Part shown: piece by piece, positions 60,861 through 64,000 of the stretch
Numbering within the stretch: position 1 is the stretch's first letter
Layout of the letters: every line of letters begins with the position of its first letter
Assembly (NCBI RefSeq): GCF_000519125.1
Contig: NZ_JAEX01000001.1
Span: 558,001 to 622,000, forward strand
Source: Desulfocurvus vexinensis DSM 17965
GTDB taxonomy: Bacteria > Desulfobacterota > Desulfovibrionia > Desulfovibrionales > Desulfovibrionaceae
Direction: 5' to 3'
Length of the DNA: 64,000 nucleotides
Notes under the pieces: model-generated
Seen by the model: only the letters and a program-made list of their open reading frames with translations
What the model was told of the DNA's origin: nothing
Database searches by the model: none
Made by a program: the position numbers and the translations under genes

Positions 60861-62210
60861 CTAGAAGTTGTAGCGCAGGATGACGGTGAACTTGTAGGCG
60901 TCGTCCAGGTCGGACAGGGCGCTGCCCCACACGTCGCTGTCGCGGTCGACGGAGACGTAGCCGAACTTGCCGGCCAGGGACAGGTTCTCGTAGATCTGGT
61001 AGGTGGAGTCGAAGTTCACTTCCCAGAAGCTGTCCTCGTCGGTCAGGATGGGCAGGTTGCCCAGGGCGGGGTTCTTCTTCACCAGGTCGGAGTCGGAGGT
61101 GCCGCCGCCGTAGGCGATGGTCAGCTTGTGGGTCAGGTTCTCCACGAAGGTGATGTCGTCGACGATCAGAGCCAGAGCCCAGTAGTCGGTACGGCCGCCG
61201 AGGATGCCGCCGGACTCGGTCCAGGCAGCGCCGTCGAAGCCGAAGTGGGTCAGGTTGAAGCCGCCGTTGGTGGCGCCGCCGTTGGCCAGGGTGGGCATGA
61301 CTTCGGAACCGTCGGTCCAGTCGTCATCCTCGCCGGTGCCGTACATGAAGGCCAGAGACGGGGTGACCATCTCCATCTTGTAGGTGGCGATGGCGGCGAA
61401 GAACCAGCCGGCCATGTCGTTCTGGTTGGCCTTGTCGCCGTCCACGGAGCCGTAGATCAGGTCGGCGCCGAAGACGAACGGGTCGAACATGGTCAGGGAG
61501 AAGGCGCCGCCGGCCCACCAGATGTCCAGGTCGTCGGTCAGACCGGTGGCGTTGGCGGAGGACAGGGAGGTCAGCTGAGCGATGTCCTTGCCATACTTCG
61601 CGTAGATCACGTAGGGGCTGAGGGACCAGCCGTCCATGGTGATGGGGGCGATGACGGTGAAGGCGTCCACTTCGTCGTTCAGGCCGCTGTTGGTGCCCAC
61701 GGCGTCGGAGGCGTTGGCGTCCACCAGGCGGGCCCAGCCGGCGGTCAGGGCGAAGTTGTCGTTGAAGGCGTAAGAGCCGACGATACCGGCGACGTCGTTG
61801 TCGAAGATCGGGTTGCCGGCCACGGCGGAGGGCCAGGTCAGGCCCTGGAGGCCGACGCGGAAGCCCACGCCGCCGACGTTGAAGTCGGTGTAGGCGTGCT
61901 TCACTTCGACGTTCATGGTGTCGGTACCGAAGTTGGCGTTAGCCGGACGGCCCCAGACGTTGTCCATCTCGAAGCCGACCACGGCGCGCAGCACTTCGCT
62001 GTCCACGTACTGGAAGTACATGCGCACGCGCTGCAGGGCGTTGAAGTCGTCCTCGGAGACGCCAGCCTTGTCGGAATCCTGCAGGCCAACGTTGTCGGTC
62101 CACTCGAGGGTGTGCTCGAACTGCCCGGTGAACTGCATCTCCTTGGCGGAGACGAGGCCGGCGGACAGCACGAAGCAGGCCACCAGAGCCAGGGTAAGAA
62201 TGCGTTTCAT
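60861..62210 (-). CDS. Outer-membrane porin, Desulfovibrio type
   Basis: 449 residues. Signal peptide ILTLALVACFVLSAGLVSA, mature start KEMQFTGQFEHTLEW. Alternating beta strands with many aromatic residues and Asp/Asn-rich loops, ending in a C-terminal aromatic strand FTVILRYNF, as outer-membrane barrels require. Codon choice is restricted to fast codons, suggesting very high expression. It forms a general diffusion pore, probably trimeric. ATG 62210 with AAGGA. AT-rich leader upstream. Confidence 0.92.
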   Translation of the reverse strand: MKRILTLALVACFVLSAGLVSAKEMQFTGQFEHTLEWTDNVGLQDSDKAGVSEDDFNALQRVRMYFQYVDSEVLRAVVGFEMDNVWGRPANANFGTDTMNVEVKHAYTDFNVGGVGFRVGLQGLTWPSAVAGNPIFDNDVAGIVGSYAFNDNFALTAGWARLVDANASDAVGTNSGLNDEVDAFTVIAPITMDGWSLSPYVIYAKYGKDIAQLTSLSSANATGLTDDLDIWWAGGAFSLTMFDPFVFGADLIYGSVDGDKANQNDMAGWFFAAIATYKMEMVTPSLAFMYGTGEDDDWTDGSEVMPTLANGGATNGGFNLTHFGFDGAAWTESGGILGGRTDYWALALIVDDITFVENLTHKLTIAYGGGTSDSDLVKKNPALGNLPILTDEDSFWEVNFDSTYQIYENLSLAGKFGYVSVDRDSDVWGSALSDLDDAYKFTVILRYNF

Positions 62211-62542
62211 TGTCCTTTCCTTCCTTCGTTTGGGTTGGATGACCACTGCCAGACGCCGAGCCGCTTGCGCAGGCTCAGGTTCGTGACTATCGCCTTCCGG
62301 GCCGGGTTGCAAGGGGAAAGTCGGCGTTTTTTTGACGAGTGTATAAGATTTTTTACCGTAAAAATTGTTGAACCCCCTCGTTCCGGGTGTTTTGTTTGTT
62401 ATAAGCTATTGTTGTTGCTCGTTTAATTTTCATGGCCTTTCCCCGCTCCGCCACACCAGGAAAGTCTAAAAAAATTCCAGACCCGCGCCGCCGCCGCCCC
62501 GTGCTTTGACCGCGCCCCGGCTTTGGCGCATCATCCCCACCC
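62211..62542. other. Divergent intergenic region between porin and uvrC
   Basis: Contains an AT-rich core (62328-62475) in an otherwise GC-rich window. On the minus strand a TATACA box near 62339 could be the porin -10. Several T/A runs flank it but no clean -35 is seen. On the plus strand TATAAG near 62401 could serve uvrC. No gene. Confidence 0.5.
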
Positions 62543-64000
62543 ATGAGCGAGCAGCACGACACCGCCCCCGGCTATGCCTTCGACCCCGCCGACCATCCCC
62601 GGGGCCCGGGCGTCTATCTCATGAAGGACGCGCGCGGGCGCATCATCTATGTGGGCAAAGCCAAGAGCCTGGTGCGCCGCCTGACCTCGTACTTCCGCGG
62701 GCAGGAGCGCCACACGCCCAAGACGCGGCTCATGGTCGCGCGCATCGCCGCCGTGGAGACCATCTCCACCGCCACCGAGAAGGAGGCCCTGCTCCTCGAG
62801 GCCAGCCTGATCAAGAAACACCGCCCGCGCTACAACATCGTGCTGCGCGACGACAAGTCGTACGCGCTGTTCCGCCTCACGCGCGCCGAGGCCTACCCGC
62901 GCCTGATGATGACCCGCAAGGTCGTGCGCGACGGCAGCGTCTACTACGGGCCCTTCACCTCGGCCCTGGCCGCCCGCCAGACCTGGAAGCTCCTGCAGAC
63001 CGTCTTTCCCCTGCGCAAGTGCTCCGACCGCGCCTTCGCCAACCGCGTGCGGCCCTGCCTGTATTATCATATGAACCAGTGTCTGGCGCCCTGCGTGCTG
63101 GACGTTGCGCCCCAGGACTACGCCGCGGTGGTCCGCCGGGTGGAGCTGGTGCTCGCGGGCCGCGCCGGGGAGTTGCTGGCCAGCCTGCGCAAGGAGATGC
63201 GCGACCATGCGCAGCGCCAGGAATACGAGCGGGCCGCCGAACTGCGCGACCAGATCCGGGCCATCGAGACCACCGTGGAGCGCCAGGCCGTGGTGCTGCG
63301 CGAGGGCGTGAGCCTGGACGCCCTGGCTGTGGCCGAGGCCGCCGGGGGCCTCGGGCTGGCCGTGCTCTTCGTGCGCCAGGGCCGCCTGCTGGACAGCCGC
63401 ACCTTCCACTGGCCCGGCCTGGGCCTGGACGACGCCCCCGAGGCCGTGGCCGGATTCCTGACCCAGTTCTACTGGGCCACGCGGCTCATCCCCGAGCGCA
63501 TCCTGCTGCCCTGGGCCCCGGAGGACGCCGGGGCCGTGGCCGAGGCCCTGGCCGAGCGCCGGGGCGGGCCCGTGCGCCTGAGCACCGCCGCCAGCGGCCC
63601 CGAGAAGCAGCTTTTGGAGATCGCCCGCGCCAACGCCGCCCAGGCCCGCAGCGAGACCCCCGGCCAGGAGCCACTGCCCGAGCGCCTGGCCCGCGCCCTG
63701 CGCCTGCCCGCCCCGCCCGCGCGCGTGGAATGCGTGGACGTGTCGCACCTGGGCGGGCGCGGGATGCGCGCCGGGCTCGTGGTTTTCGAGGACGGCGCCC
63801 CGCGCAAGGACCAGTACCGCACCTTCACCTTCGCCGACCTGGAAGGCAGCGGCGACGACTACGCCGCCCTGGCTGCCTGGGCCACGCGCCGGGCCCAGGT
63901 CGGGCCACCCTGGCCGGACCTGCTGCTGGTGGACGGCGGGCGCGGGCAGGTGGGAGCCGTGATGGGGGCCCTGGAGGCCGCCGGAGCCGCCGGGGCCTTC
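62543..64000 (+). CDS. uvrC: UvrABC system protein C, first 486 residues (3' end outside window)
   Basis: The N-terminal GIY-YIG nuclease is GPGVYLMKDARGRIIYVGKAKSLVRRL, then DDKSYALFRLT and KCSDRAFANRVRPCLYYHMNQCLAPC. The UVR domain (~200-235) is MRDHAQRQEYERAAELRDQI, and the RNase H-like domain begins VECVDVSHLGGRGMRAGLVVF with LLLVDGGRGQVGA. It makes the two incisions in nucleotide excision repair with UvrB. ATG 62543. The helix-hairpin-helix C-terminus lies beyond the window. Confidence 0.96.
   Translation, partial: MSEQHDTAPGYAFDPADHPRGPGVYLMKDARGRIIYVGKAKSLVRRLTSYFRGQERHTPKTRLMVARIAAVETISTATEKEALLLEASLIKKHRPRYNIVLRDDKSYALFRLTRAEAYPRLMMTRKVVRDGSVYYGPFTSALAARQTWKLLQTVFPLRKCSDRAFANRVRPCLYYHMNQCLAPCVLDVAPQDYAAVVRRVELVLAGRAGELLASLRKEMRDHAQRQEYERAAELRDQIRAIETTVERQAVVLREGVSLDALAVAEAAGGLGLAVLFVRQGRLLDSRTFHWPGLGLDDAPEAVAGFLTQFYWATRLIPERILLPWAPEDAGAVAEALAERRGGPVRLSTAASGPEKQLLEIARANAAQARSETPGQEPLPERLARALRLPAPPARVECVDVSHLGGRGMRAGLVVFEDGAPRKDQYRTFTFADLEGSGDDYAALAAWATRRAQVGPPWPDLLLVDGGRGQVGAVMGALEAAGAAGAF

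Overview
The window is very GC-rich and densely coded. It reads as chromosome of a Gram-negative sulfate-reducer of the Desulfovibrionaceae type. Supporting signs are a Desulfovibrio-style outer-membrane porin, MqnC of the futalosine menaquinone route, a psd-pssA-leuACDB block, a periplasmic DUF4198 protein and many lipoproteins. The genus cannot be fixed from sequence alone.

Layout. 1-2986: left edge of an Rhs/YD-repeat gene with a clear promoter, then a CoA-binding/YkgJ/DnaJ operon. 3081-5359: mqnC, a membrane protein and a glycerophosphodiester phosphodiesterase. 5425-12026: MltC-like transglycosylase, a soluble P-type-ATPase-like HAD protein with an HMA-like partner, an M24 peptidase, PhzF and DsbD. 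12109-12468: two identical tRNA-Lys(CUU) genes, each with its own promoter and terminator. 13204-13974: a coiled-coil protein. 14077-22693: a seven-gene minus-strand run (methyltransferase, radical SAM/SPASM protein, two tiny proteins, carbamoyltransferase, SGNH hydrolase, diguanylate cyclase) that looks like a modification or biosynthesis cluster. 22916-28803: YprB-like nuclease, then a MarR-controlled RND efflux operon. 30020-36700: HAD phosphatase, psd, pssA and the leucine operon. 36810-47408: ABC-F protein, solute-binding protein, Nudix, metF, asd, class IV aminotransferase, glycosyltransferase, Tim44-like protein, CheY-like regulator, membrane protein and DUF4198 protein. 48063-48230: the 4.5S SRP RNA gene with promoter and terminator. 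48817-55259: a block bounded by a perfect 45-bp direct repeat whose right copy is the 3' end and terminator of tRNA-Ser(GGA). It carries a fatty acid hydroxylase, two transferases of the rSAM/selenodomain-associated type, a TVP38 protein, a MerA-like flavoprotein, an orphan BioB-like radical SAM enzyme and a secreted MsrA. 55468-55650: a tiny membrane gene with an in-frame TGA followed by coding-like sequence and a hairpin resembling a bacterial SECIS, so a candidate 60-residue selenoprotein. 55868-64000: DegT aminotransferase, flavin oxidoreductase with an N-terminal pentapeptide repeat, purC, hisD, porin, and the 5' part of uvrC.

The leads most worth following are the candidate selenoprotein, the tRNA-Ser-flanked island next to it, and the radical SAM/carbamoyltransferase cluster with its two tiny proteins. 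Most of the rest is ordinary core metabolism and envelope function.
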